Shown in pieces: positions 39,317 to 49,144 of a stretch of 64,000 nt of DNA. The translations under genes and the position numbers were made by a program. Each line of letters opens with the position of its first letter. Positions within the stretch are counted from its first letter, which is position 1. Under the pieces are notes generated by a model that made no database searches, was not told the origin of the DNA, and saw nothing but the letters and a program-made list of their open reading frames with translations. This DNA comes from Alteromonas sp. 1_MG-2023 (GTDB lineage: Bacteria; Pseudomonadota; Gammaproteobacteria; Enterobacterales; Alteromonadaceae), in contig NZ_JAUOQH010000001.1 in NCBI RefSeq assembly GCF_030547075.1, forward strand, positions 62,001-126,000, in the 5' to 3' direction.

Positions 39317-40558
39317 ATGGACAAAATTACGACCTTTTTTAAGCTACTCCTACCTGGGATATTCTTATTTGGTTTTACCGTCGGGACGGGTAGCGTTACG
39401 TCAATGGCAAAAGCCGGTGCCGATTACGGCATGTCTTTACTTTGGACAATATTTATCTCCTGCGCGATTACCTTTTTCCTCATTAGCCTATTTGGAAAGT
39501 TCACCTTAGCGACGGGATTAACTGCCCTGCAAGCTTTTAAAAAGCACATACACCCTGCCGTAAGCCTTTTCTTTATTGTGGCTCTTACCACGCAAATCTC
39601 CGGCAGCGTAATTGGGGTGATGGGGATATTAGCTGATGTCTGCTACGAGTGGTCTAAAAACTTTGTTGATGGCGGTATATCTCCTTTGTACTGCTCACTG
39701 TTCTTTATCGCTTTTGTATATGTGATTTTTCTTATTGGTAAAATCGAGGTGTTTGAAAAAGTCTTAGCGCTCTTTGTGGCTGTGATGGCCGTCTGCTTTT
39801 TAATAAACTTTTTTATTCTGATGCCGCCAGCAATGGACATTGCGCAAGGTATGATCCCGAACATTCCAGATACCAGTCCAGATAAGAGTGCGTTTTTAGT
39901 TATCGCCTCAATGGTAGGCACCACAGTTTTCTCTGGCTTATTTATTCTGCGAACTATTTTGGTTAAAGAAGCGGGTTGGACGTTAGCCGATGCAAAAATA
40001 CAAAACCGAGATGCTCTGTTTTCCGCCTTTCTCATGTTTATTGTTAGCATGTCTATTATGGCAGCAGCGGCAGGCTCTTTATATGTAGAGGGCATAACGT
40101 TAGTTAACGTTACTCAAATGATTTATTTGCTTGAGCCTCTTGCTGGCGCGGCAGCGGTTACCATATTCACTATTGGTTTAATTGCAGCTGGAATATCCTC
40201 TCAATTTCCAAATGTGGCGCTACTTCCATGGCTACTCGACGACTTTTTTGAACGTAAACCGAACTTAAAGCGCACCAGTTACCGTATTATTGCTTTAGTC
40301 ATATCGTCACTAGGTTTAATCGTCCCTATTTTCAATGCTAAGCCTATTGCAGTGATGGTAAGTTCACAGGCTTTTGGCGCACTTGTACTGCCTGCAACGG
40401 TGGCGAGTATTTTCTACGTTGGAAATAAAGCTTCACTCATGAAGGAATACAAGTTTTCAACCGTTACCAACGTGTTGTTAGTGCTTATATTCATCTTTGC
40501 ATTAGTCATGAGTTATATGAGTTACAACGGCATCATGACAACGTTACGCTCCCTATAA
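39317..40558 (+). CDS. Nramp-fold transporter lacking the metal-binding motifs
   Basis: A 413-residue protein with about 11 hydrophobic segments that aligns by eye with Nramp/MntH in helix 1, where the DPGN metal motif is replaced by GTGS (residues 23-26). In helix 6 the MPH motif region reads FSGL (205-208). Both sites that define divalent metal selectivity are thus missing. The gene follows uxuB-uxuA and precedes a phosphomannose isomerase-like gene. A role in importing the uronate or a related sugar acid is inferred from position. Automatic annotation as a Mn2+/Fe2+ transporter would be unsafe. Its 242-base upstream gap may carry its own promoter. Confidence 0.72.
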   Translation: MDKITTFFKLLLPGIFLFGFTVGTGSVTSMAKAGADYGMSLLWTIFISCAITFFLISLFGKFTLATGLTALQAFKKHIHPAVSLFFIVALTTQISGSVIGVMGILADVCYEWSKNFVDGGISPLYCSLFFIAFVYVIFLIGKIEVFEKVLALFVAVMAVCFLINFFILMPPAMDIAQGMIPNIPDTSPDKSAFLVIASMVGTTVFSGLFILRTILVKEAGWTLADAKIQNRDALFSAFLMFIVSMSIMAAAAGSLYVEGITLVNVTQMIYLLEPLAGAAAVTIFTIGLIAAGISSQFPNVALLPWLLDDFFERKPNLKRTSYRIIALVISSLGLIVPIFNAKPIAVMVSSQAFGALVLPATVASIFYVGNKASLMKEYKFSTVTNVLLVLIFIFALVMSYMSYNGIMTTLRSL

Positions 40559-40676
40559 TTGATAGGGTCTTATTTAGCGAAATGAATATCTACATGAATA
40601 ACTACCGACACATTTTTTACAAGGTATTAAGGCTCGTCACAGCACGTGTTTTTGATATAACTAGAGGAGTACCAGT

Positions 40677-41753
40677 ATGAATAAAATAATCAAATTCACT
40701 GCTAATCGGGTTTGGCGTACTTACCAAGGCGGTAAGTTACTAGACGCGATTGCAGGCAAAGAGCCTCCGCAAGATTCTAGCTTTCCAGAAGACTGGATTG
40801 GTTCTACAGTTGAAGCAAGAAACGTGGGACGAGAGCATATTACAGAAGGCCTAGCGCTAGTTCCTAATGAAGACGGAGAGCAAGTTCCGTTTCGTGATGT
40901 GTTGCTAGACGACCAGCCTTATTATTTAGGCAGTAACGGTGATACAGCACGCACAATGGATGACATTCCGCTTGTTAAATACCTAGACAGCTCAACGCGC
41001 TTACATTTTCAGGCTCACCCTACCAGAGCATTCGCGCAAGAACGCCTTGGTATGCCAAGAGGGAAAACCGAAGCCTATGTTATTTTATCTACCAGAGATA
41101 GCGTAGAAGACCCTTATATTTACGCTGGGTTTCAGCGCCCGCCGAGTCGTGAACAATTAAAAGAGTGGATTGAAACGCAAAATATCGACGCCATTGAATC
41201 CTGCTTCGACCGCATTCCGGTAAAACCTGGTGATGTATTTTTAATACCCGGCGGCCGCCCACATGCGCTAGGCGAAGGTATATTGATGCTTGAAATCATG
41301 GAGCCTTCGGATCTTGCGGTTAGGTTCGAATTCGAGCGATGCGGTTATGTCATTCCTGAACAAGCACGATTTATGGGCCGCGACATTGAAACAGCCCTAG
41401 ATGTATTTAACTTCGAGCCTATTCCACCAGAAAGTGTGGACGAAGAGTTTCGTTGTCCGCCACGTACTATGTCTTCAGATGCCCAAGGTAATACCCTTGA
41501 AGAATTGATTGGCGCTGATAAAACGCCCTGCTTTACTATTCGAAGAGCTTCAGTAAAAGGTACGTTTGCTCGTAACGAAAGTGCATTCTTCTATGGCGTA
41601 GTAACCCAAGGCTCTGGCACTTTACGTATTGGCGATGAAGTAACTGAATTGAAATGTTGGGACCGCTTTTTCTGCCCCGCAGGAATTTCTGAATTCCAGT
41701 ATGAATCCGATACTGACATGTCAATTTTAGAGTGTTACCCAGGTAACACCTAG
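40677..41753 (+). CDS. Phosphomannose isomerase-like class I protein
   Basis: A 358-residue cupin-type protein resembling class I mannose-6-phosphate isomerase. Visible segments are HFQAHPTRAFAQERLG near residue 105, GKTEAYVIL near 125, and PGDVFLIPGGRPHALGEGILMLEIMEPSD near 183-212 (key parts PGDVFLIPGG, HALGEG and EIMEPSD), which carry the metal His/Glu ligands. A second cupin half is at about 280-355. An AGAGGAG ribosome-binding site precedes the ATG. Because it sits with uronate genes, it may act on a uronate or related aldose, not on mannose 6-phosphate. That is inference. Confidence 0.8.
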   Translation: MNKIIKFTANRVWRTYQGGKLLDAIAGKEPPQDSSFPEDWIGSTVEARNVGREHITEGLALVPNEDGEQVPFRDVLLDDQPYYLGSNGDTARTMDDIPLVKYLDSSTRLHFQAHPTRAFAQERLGMPRGKTEAYVILSTRDSVEDPYIYAGFQRPPSREQLKEWIETQNIDAIESCFDRIPVKPGDVFLIPGGRPHALGEGILMLEIMEPSDLAVRFEFERCGYVIPEQARFMGRDIETALDVFNFEPIPPESVDEEFRCPPRTMSSDAQGNTLEELIGADKTPCFTIRRASVKGTFARNESAFFYGVVTQGSGTLRIGDEVTELKCWDRFFCPAGISEFQYESDTDMSILECYPGNT

Positions 41754-41906
41754 AAGTTAGCTTTTAGGCGAGTAGCGTTTATTGTCGCTACTCGCCAATT
41801 AGCGCCGCTGGATAGCATTTCTAGATAGCGGCAAATGGACGCTAATTTACAGACAACGACACTTATTACCTGACACTTATAAATTTGGCTAGATAGCAAA
41901 CCCATA

Positions 41907-41948
41907 TAATCGGAGCTATGTAATCGGGGATATGTAATCGGGGATATG
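41907..41948 (+). repeat. 14-bp tandem repeat, three copies
   Basis: TAATCGGAGCTATG at 41907-41920 is followed by two identical TAATCGGGGATATG units at 41921-41934 and 41935-41948. They lie between the isomerase-like gene and the hypothetical gene. Confidence 0.95.
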
Positions 41949-42040
41949 CAACACAACTAGATAACCCAATCTGGATACCATTCAAAAATCCTGATACCGT
42001 AAGCCCATCGCGGCATCTTACTAATAGTCACTCAAGCATT

Positions 42041-42793
42041 ATGACATCAGACGGCAAAACGCCTTCTTCACAATCAGGCTTTTTCAGTGATTCTGGCGAA
42101 CTCGGTGGTTCACACCCCCAGTTCACTGAAATTTGTACTGCGCTCTATGAAAGAGAATTACTTCATATTGCCCATTATGGTCCTGCGAACGTATCGATAT
42201 TACGCCGCCGATTGGCCGGTTTGCCTCATCATATTCGAAGTGTTGCCCGCTTTTTAATTGCAAACACCACACCCTTAGACATCGATGCACACAACGGTAG
42301 TTGGTTCATTAAACAACCGGGGAAGTGCCCAGGTATGACTCAAACTGAAGATAAAAAGCGGCAATGGTATGCGCAACACGCTGACTACGGTTTAGTCGTT
42401 CCTATAGGGGTTAGTACGTTAGAAGGCATTCATCTAGAATTAGATTCAATAGACAGTGTTGATAGTAGTAGACATATACTTCATACCAACAAGCTGGGGT
42501 GGTTTACGTTTGATGGTGAGCGGATTTTAGAAAACACATCGGCCAATCAGTTAGAAAAAGCGTCACTCGCGGATGAGGAAATAAATTCAACGGACGCCTC
42601 AATGGCAACCAATGACGCCAACACCATCATAAAAATGCAGTTGTTAAAGCCCACTACTGCCATTATGACATCAGCGTGCAGTGGTCATATGTGGCGACAC
42701 AAATCAAAAGGCGCACCTCGCGCATTGTCTTTGCGTGAGATGCGCCTATCGACGCAAATAAAATGGAAAAACTTTACCCTAACCGGTATTTAA
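42041..42793 (+). CDS. Uncharacterised protein
   Basis: A 250-residue soluble protein with no signal peptide or transmembrane segment and no family I recognise. The first 25 residues are polar. A more ordered part covers about 26-175 (EICTALYERELLHIAHYGPANV, then WFIKQPGKCPG). It ends with a Lys/Arg-rich segment containing MWRHKSKGAPRALSLREMR. It is preceded by the 14-bp tandem repeats and lies convergent with the hydrolase gene at 42840, so it is transcribed alone. No function is assigned. The open frame is long enough that I consider it real, but a strong ribosome-binding site is not visible. Confidence 0.65.
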   Translation: MTSDGKTPSSQSGFFSDSGELGGSHPQFTEICTALYERELLHIAHYGPANVSILRRRLAGLPHHIRSVARFLIANTTPLDIDAHNGSWFIKQPGKCPGMTQTEDKKRQWYAQHADYGLVVPIGVSTLEGIHLELDSIDSVDSSRHILHTNKLGWFTFDGERILENTSANQLEKASLADEEINSTDASMATNDANTIIKMQLLKPTTAIMTSACSGHMWRHKSKGAPRALSLREMRLSTQIKWKNFTLTGI

Positions 42794-42839
42794 GCAGAGC
42801 AGATAGTCAGCCCTGCTTATGTTTTCAGAGCTTCTGCCT

Positions 42840-43841
42840 TCAGTTTTCGTCTGGCTTCAATGCTTGGCTATAAACAGGGGTAAAGCGTGAGAACGCTTCA
42901 ATCTGCGGCAAATGTCCTAAACCAGATAACTCTTTTACTGTAATAGCACTATTACGTGCCTTCACTTCAGCCCCTAGCTTATCGTAGCGACCCAACTCTC
43001 TGGTAACGCCTTCTTTTTTCCAGCCTCTGCCAGGCCCTGTTCTATCTCGCGTGCCTAAAATGAGTGTAACGGGCATCTGAAAGTCATCGAACTCTTCAAT
43101 AACAGGTTGTGTGAAAATCATGTCATAGGTAAGTGCGCTTACTTTTGCTAACTGAGGCCAATCATCACCTTCAATCCAACCTGTTAGAAAACTAGCATGT
43201 TTCGCATAGGTACTATTCCAATCGCCATCGTAGTAGTTTTTCTTTTGATAACTAACAATGTTGTCAGGCGTTTTTTCGAGCTCATTCTGATAGAAGAATT
43301 CCACATCTTTGTATTCAACATAATGTAGATAATTTTCTAATCCTATCGGGTTAATTAATATCAATTTGCTTGTCATTTCAGGGAATAACAATGCGAACCG
43401 TGAAGCCAGCATGCCGCCCATTGAATGGCCGGTTACTATCACATTATCAAGGTCAAGCAGCGAAAGGAGCATGCGCGTATTATTCGCTAGCGCGGCAAAG
43501 CTATATTGATAATTCACGGGCTTACTTGATTTACCAAACCCAACTTGATCTGGAATAACTACCCCATAACCTTGTTTGTGTAACCAATTGGCGGTTGTTT
43601 CCCAATAGCTCCCAGCAAAGTTTTTACCATGTAATAGCAATACCGTGGGTTTATCTTCCTGAGCCGGAAGGTGCATATAGGCCATCGATAAATTTTGCCC
43701 TTGGGATACAAATGACATATTTAGAACATTAAAGGGATATTTATAATCATCAAGATATTTAGAGTATGCCTCGGCTGAGGAAATCGCCGAAATAGGAATG
43801 AGAAAAAAGAATAAGCAGAGTTTCCAGAAATAGCGTTTCAT
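42840..43841 (-). CDS. Secreted alpha/beta hydrolase
   Basis: A 333-residue protein with a signal peptide (about residues 1-25, ending SSAEA). The hydrolase fold shows LLLHGKNFAG (oxyanion region, near 68-77), the nucleophile elbow TGHSMGG with Ser140, and a catalytic His in SGLGHLP near 315. The acid is likely in GTRDRTGPG near 270. It should act in the periplasm as an esterase or similar enzyme; the substrate is unknown. It is divergent from the leu operon, where E. coli has leuO. It is convergent with the hypothetical gene. Confidence 0.87.
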   Translation of the reverse strand: MKRYFWKLCLFFFLIPISAISSAEAYSKYLDDYKYPFNVLNMSFVSQGQNLSMAYMHLPAQEDKPTVLLLHGKNFAGSYWETTANWLHKQGYGVVIPDQVGFGKSSKPVNYQYSFAALANNTRMLLSLLDLDNVIVTGHSMGGMLASRFALLFPEMTSKLILINPIGLENYLHYVEYKDVEFFYQNELEKTPDNIVSYQKKNYYDGDWNSTYAKHASFLTGWIEGDDWPQLAKVSALTYDMIFTQPVIEEFDDFQMPVTLILGTRDRTGPGRGWKKEGVTRELGRYDKLGAEVKARNSAITVKELSGLGHLPQIEAFSRFTPVYSQALKPDEN

Positions 43842-44140
43842 AGGGGCCTTATGTATCCAAAGATGGTAACTATATGGTAGGTATACAGTAGCAAAAATGA
43901 ACGGAAAAATAGCTTAAATTGAACAGGAAAATTCGATAAGCCAACGTATACCAGCAAAACTAGAGCGTTCTCACTTTTCCTCAAATTAGTCATTTTATCC
44001 TATTACTAATTCAAAATGCGGCCCTCACATTACCTATTGGAATGTTATTCCACGAAACAACTTAAAATTAGGATAAAAGTACTAATTTTAAAAAACCATT
44101 ATTTATAACCAAATTTTATACCCATTATTCGAATCAAAGG
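43842..44140. promoter_or_regulatory. AT-rich region upstream of the leu promoter with a 10-bp palindrome
   Basis: TTAAAATTAG (44062-44071) and CTAATTTTAA (44082-44091) form perfect 10-bp arms with a 10-base spacer. The site lies about 50 bases upstream of the leu -35 box. It could bind a dimeric regulator of leu transcription or of the divergent hydrolase gene. The remaining sequence is AT-rich with no other clear element. Confidence 0.5.
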
Positions 44141-44169
44141 TTGACCTTACAGGCCTTGATGGGTACATT
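44141..44169 (+). promoter_or_regulatory. leu operon promoter
   Basis: TTGACC (44141-44146), a 17-base spacer and TACATT (44164-44169) give a transcript starting near 44176, about 30 bases before the leader peptide start. Confidence 0.65.
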
Positions 44170-44204
44170 GTCGCTATCAACTGGTCGGCAAAGAAAATAC
44201 GCAA

Positions 44205-44264
44205 ATGATGCGCAATCGCTTTCTTCTAACTCTACTCCTTATGGCAGCAAGACTGCACGGGTAG
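44205..44264 (+). CDS. leuL: leu operon leader peptide (19 residues)
   Basis: A short frame starting ATG ATG at 44205 and ending TAG at 44262-44264 encodes MMRNRFLLTLLLMAARLHG. Six of the 19 codons are leucine; five of them (CTT, CTA, CTA, CTC, CTT) fall within a six-codon window at 44223-44240. Placement between the promoter and a terminator hairpin directly upstream of leuA is the classic attenuation layout. The second ATG at 44208 is an equally possible start. A Leu-starved ribosome would stall on these codons and change the fold of the downstream RNA. The peptide probably has no function beyond this. Confidence 0.9.
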   Translation: MMRNRFLLTLLLMAARLHG

Positions 44265-44319
44265 ATTGCGACCAGCGATTAATTACACAGAAACCCGTGC
44301 ATAGCACGGGTTTTTTTTT
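44254..44319 (+). terminator. leu attenuator: terminator and competing antiterminator
   Basis: AAACCCGTGC (44291-44300) pairs with GCACGGGTTT (44304-44313) followed by eight or more Ts, forming an intrinsic terminator with a 3-base loop. TGCACGGGT at 44254-44262, inside the end of the leader frame, can pair with the same ACCCGTGCA (44293-44301). A ribosome at the leader stop covers 44254-44262 and lets the terminator form. A ribosome stalled at the Leu codons leaves it free and favours read-through. Confidence 0.92.
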
Positions 44320-44343
44320 AACTTTTATAAACGAGAGAGCGTT

Positions 44344-45903
44344 ATGACAAATCAAGTGAAAATCTTTGATACCACATTGCGAGACGGTGAGCAGGCCTTA
44401 CCTGCAAGCTTAAGTGCCAAAGAAAAGCTGCAGATCGCTCTAGCGCTCGAACGTTTAGGTGTTGATATCATTGAAGCAGGTTTCCCTGTTTCATCACCAG
44501 GCGACTTCCGCTCGGTACAAATGATTGCAAAAGAAGTTAAAAATTCGGTTATATGCGGCTTATCACGTGCGTTAGAAAAAGACATTGATGCGTGTGGTCA
44601 GGCTCTTGGTGTGGCTGAGCAGTTTCGTATTCACACTTTTATCGCCACTTCAGAAATTCACGTAGGTGCTAAATTACGTAAATCTCACGATGAGGTAGTC
44701 GATATGGCAGTTGCGGCAGTTAAACATGCCCGTAAATACACAGATGACGTAGAGTTTTCATGTGAAGATGCAGGTCGTACCCACATTGATTACTTATGCC
44801 GCATGGTGGAAGCTGCTATTAATGCAGGCGCTACCACAGTCAATATTCCTGATACGGTTGGTTACACCACGCCAACGGAATTCGGCGGTATTATTCAACA
44901 ATTGTTTAACCGTGTTCCAAATATTGATAAAGCGATTATATCTGTGCACTGCCATAACGATTTAGGCTTAGCAGTCGCAAACTCATTGGCCGCGGTAGAG
45001 CAAGGTGCTCGTCAGGTTGAGTGTACTATTAATGGTATTGGTGAACGTGCGGGGAACGCTTCACTAGAAGAAATTGCAATGATTTTGCAAACCCGCCAAG
45101 CCATGTTGGGCATCAATACAAACATCAACTCCCAAGAAATTTCGCGCACCTCTAAATTGGTTAGCCAATTGTGTAATATGCCGGTTCAAGCGAATAAAGC
45201 CATTGTAGGGGCTAACGCGTTTAGTCACTCATCGGGTATTCACCAAGACGGCGTATTAAAAGCGCAAAATACTTATGAGATCATGACACCGGAAAGTGTA
45301 GGTATTAATAAAAACAACCTAAACTTAACGTCTCGCTCTGGTCGCCACGTAATTAAGCATCGCTTAACCGAATTAGGCTACAAAGTAGAAGATTACGATT
45401 TGGAAGCGGTGTACGACGCATTCTTGAAATTGGCTGACAAAAAAGGCCAAGTTTACGATTACGACTTAGAAGCTTTGTTGTTCTTCGATAAGCAAAAGCA
45501 TGACCATGCGCATTATCAATTAATGTACTTACAAGCCAGTTCAGGTCGCGAAATTATTCCAAGCGCTACCGTTAAATTAAAAGTAGGCGAAGAAGAAATT
45601 ATCCAATCTAGTATTGGTAATGGTCCGGTTGATGCCGCATACAATGCGATTAGAGCTATCTTGGGCCATGAAGATGTTGAAGTTGTAGACTTCAAATTAG
45701 ATTCAAAAGGCGAAGGGGCCGATGCCCTAGCACAAGTGAGTGTGATCGCCACTTATAAAGGGCGTCGTTTCCACGGCATTGGTCTTGCCACCGATATTGT
45801 TGAAGCTGGTGTTAAAGCCCTTATTTTTGTACTAAACAACACTTATTTAGCTGATCAAATTGACCAGCAGAAAAATCAACAAGAACGCGTTGCAGGAGTT
45901 TAA
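44344..45903 (+). CDS. leuA: 2-isopropylmalate synthase
   Basis: A 519-residue LeuA (E. coli 523). The HMGL-like TIM barrel starts [18 protein letters not shown] and includes the metal-binding [16 protein letters not shown] near residue 200. [18 protein letters not shown] follows near 225-242 (core NGIGERAGN). The C-terminal leucine-binding regulatory domain covers about 390-505. It condenses acetyl-CoA with 2-ketoisovalerate in the first step of leucine synthesis and is usually feedback-inhibited by leucine. GAGAG precedes the ATG, and leuB starts directly after its stop. Confidence 0.98.
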   Translation: MTNQVKIFDTTLRDGEQALPASLSAKEKLQIALALERLGVDIIEAGFPVSSPGDFRSVQMIAKEVKNSVICGLSRALEKDIDACGQALGVAEQFRIHTFIATSEIHVGAKLRKSHDEVVDMAVAAVKHARKYTDDVEFSCEDAGRTHIDYLCRMVEAAINAGATTVNIPDTVGYTTPTEFGGIIQQLFNRVPNIDKAIISVHCHNDLGLAVANSLAAVEQGARQVECTINGIGERAGNASLEEIAMILQTRQAMLGINTNINSQEISRTSKLVSQLCNMPVQANKAIVGANAFSHSSGIHQDGVLKAQNTYEIMTPESVGINKNNLNLTSRSGRHVIKHRLTELGYKVEDYDLEAVYDAFLKLADKKGQVYDYDLEALLFFDKQKHDHAHYQLMYLQASSGREIIPSATVKLKVGEEEIIQSSIGNGPVDAAYNAIRAILGHEDVEVVDFKLDSKGEGADALAQVSVIATYKGRRFHGIGLATDIVEAGVKALIFVLNNTYLADQIDQQKNQQERVAGV

Positions 45904-47001
<1,098 letters not shown>

Positions 47002-47009
47002 TTAACACC

Positions 47010-48410
47010 ATGGCCAAGACCTTATACGACAAAGTGTGGCAAGCACATATTATCGATCAATTAGGCGAAGACAGCTTAATTTATATCGATCGCCACCTTA
47101 TACACGAAGTAACTTCGCCTCAGGCTTTTGCTGGCTTAAATGAAAAAGGCCGAAAAGTACGTTGCCCTGAGCGCACTGTAGGTACAATGGATCACAGCAT
47201 CTCTACTCGCTCGTTAGCAATAGATGCATGCGGCCCACAAAATGCGCTTCAACTTCACACCCTTGCTAACAACTGTGAACAACACGGCATTCAGTTATTC
47301 CCTGTTGGTCATCAGAAGCAAGGTATCGTGCATGTTATGGGCCCTGAACTAGGGCTTATTCAACCAGGCATGACAGTAGTATGTGGCGACTCACACACTG
47401 CCACCCATGGTGCATTCGGTGCGCTGGCATTTGGTATAGGTACGTCTCAAGTAGAGCACGTATTAGCAACCCAAACTCTTAAGCAAAGCCGTGCGAAAAG
47501 CATGCTTATTAAGGTTAATGGCGCGCTTCCTGTGGGCATTACTGCGAAAGACATCATTCTAGCTATTATCGGCAGAATTGGTCACGCAGGCGCTACAGGG
47601 CATGTGATTGAATACGCTGGTGAAGCTATTTCTGGTTTAACCATGGAAGAGCGCATGACCGTGTGTAACATGAGTATTGAAGCTGGCGCTAAAGCTGGTT
47701 TAATTGCCCCAGATGACACCACGTTTGAATACCTTAAAGGCCGTGAATACGCACCCAAAGATCAAAATTGGGAAGATGCAGTAGCCTATTGGAAAACCCT
47801 TTACACTGAAGAAGGCGCAAGCTTCGACACAGTAGTAGAACTTGAGGCTGCCGACATTGCACCACAAGTAACATGGGGTACAAACCCAGGCCAAGTTATT
47901 GGTGTTGATACACCAGTGCCTAGCCCAGATGATTTTTCTGATCCTATCGAAAAAGAAAGCGCTAAAAAAGCGTTGGGCTATATGGGATTATCAGCTGGCG
48001 ATAAGCTTGCAGATGTTGCCGTAAATCACGTGTTTATTGGTTCTTGTACCAATGGTCGTATTGAAGATTTACGTGCAGCTGCACATATTGCTAAAAACGG
48101 TAAAGTTGTCGATTCGGTTACCGCCATTGTGGTTCCAGGTTCTGGTCATGTGAAAAAACAAGCCGAAGCAGAAGGGCTAGATAAAATTTTTACTGATGCA
48201 GGCTTTGAATGGCGTTTGCCTGGCTGCTCTATGTGCTTGGGTATGAACGACGACAAACTTGTTGCTGGCGATCGCTGTGCATCAACCAGCAACCGAAACT
48301 TCGAAGGCCGTCAGGGTCGTGGCGCACGTACCCATTTGGTTAGCCCAGCGATGGCAGCTGCCGCCGCGATTACTGGCCGTTTCGCCGATGTTAGAGATTT
48401 TCAGGAGTAA
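47010..48410 (+). CDS. leuC: 3-isopropylmalate dehydratase large subunit
   Basis: A 466-residue aconitase-family subunit (E. coli LeuC 466). Cysteine ligands of the 4Fe-4S cluster are in FIGSCTNGR near residue 347 and GCSMCLGMN near 407-413. The N-terminal part has [14 protein letters not shown] and [13 protein letters not shown]. With LeuD it isomerises 2-isopropylmalate to 3-isopropylmalate. It lies between leuB and leuD with spacing of a few bases. Confidence 0.98.
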   Translation: MAKTLYDKVWQAHIIDQLGEDSLIYIDRHLIHEVTSPQAFAGLNEKGRKVRCPERTVGTMDHSISTRSLAIDACGPQNALQLHTLANNCEQHGIQLFPVGHQKQGIVHVMGPELGLIQPGMTVVCGDSHTATHGAFGALAFGIGTSQVEHVLATQTLKQSRAKSMLIKVNGALPVGITAKDIILAIIGRIGHAGATGHVIEYAGEAISGLTMEERMTVCNMSIEAGAKAGLIAPDDTTFEYLKGREYAPKDQNWEDAVAYWKTLYTEEGASFDTVVELEAADIAPQVTWGTNPGQVIGVDTPVPSPDDFSDPIEKESAKKALGYMGLSAGDKLADVAVNHVFIGSCTNGRIEDLRAAAHIAKNGKVVDSVTAIVVPGSGHVKKQAEAEGLDKIFTDAGFEWRLPGCSMCLGMNDDKLVAGDRCASTSNRNFEGRQGRGARTHLVSPAMAAAAAITGRFADVRDFQE

Positions 48411-48413
48411 CCC

Positions 48414-49025
48414 ATGTCTGATTCAACACAAGGTTTTACCGCACATACTGGTTCAGCGGTACCGCTAGACCAAGCGAACGTAGATACCGACCAAATTATT
48501 CCTAAGCAGTTTCTAACTGGTGTGACGCGTGCGGGTTACGGAAAGCATTTGTTTCACGATTGGCGATATTTGGATTTAGAAGAAAAAGTGCCTAACCCAG
48601 AATTCTCATTGAACAAGCCTGAGTTTGCCGGTGCAAGTATTCTACTTACCCGAGAAAACTTCGGTTGTGGTTCTAGCCGTGAACATGCTCCATGGTCGCT
48701 GAACGATTTTGGTTTTAGAACCATTATTGCCACCAGCTATGCTGATATTTTTTATGGTAACTGCATTAACAATCAATTATTACCGGTTGCGCTTGCCAGC
48801 AGTGAAATGGACGCGTTATTTGCAGCAGTTGAAGCTAACCCTTCTCTTGAGATTACTGTTAACTTACCAGCACAAACTGTGTCGTTTGGCGAGACTAGCT
48901 TCAGCTTCGACATTGCCGATCATCATAAAACCAACTTGCTAAAAGGGTTAGATGCTATCGGTCAAACCTTAGAGCTTACCGACAAAATTTCGGCTTACGA
49001 AGCTAAGCAACCTGCTTGGGCTTAA
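48414..49025 (+). CDS. leuD: 3-isopropylmalate dehydratase small subunit
   Basis: A 203-residue LeuD (E. coli 201). It has [20 protein letters not shown] near residue 27, the swivelling-domain signature [14 protein letters not shown] near 84-97, and [13 protein letters not shown] near 117. It completes the isomerase with LeuC. It starts 3 bases after leuC and is the last gene of the operon; a terminator follows within about 25 bases. Confidence 0.98.
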   Translation: MSDSTQGFTAHTGSAVPLDQANVDTDQIIPKQFLTGVTRAGYGKHLFHDWRYLDLEEKVPNPEFSLNKPEFAGASILLTRENFGCGSSREHAPWSLNDFGFRTIIATSYADIFYGNCINNQLLPVALASSEMDALFAAVEANPSLEITVNLPAQTVSFGETSFSFDIADHHKTNLLKGLDAIGQTLELTDKISAYEAKQPAWA

Positions 49026-49047
49026 ATCTTAATTTTGTATATGATAT

Positions 49048-49083
49048 AAAAATGGCGAAGTAGAAATACTTCGCCATTTTTTT
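49048..49083. terminator. Bidirectional terminator between leuD and gspB
   Basis: AAAAATGGCGAAGTA (49048-49062) pairs with TACTTCGCCATTTTT (49067-49081), with a GAAA loop. There are seven Ts on the plus side and five on the minus side, so it can serve both convergent units. Confidence 0.93.
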
Positions 49084-49144
49084 GAAAGCTATCACTAGGC
49101 TTACCAGCAATAGTTAACCCCTTTATTATTCTTGTCTCCGCCGG

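Noticed and set aside
44141..44347. 68-codon frame across the leu leader
   Set aside because: It begins at the -35 box and runs through the terminator. The 19-codon Leu-rich frame in another phase explains the region better.
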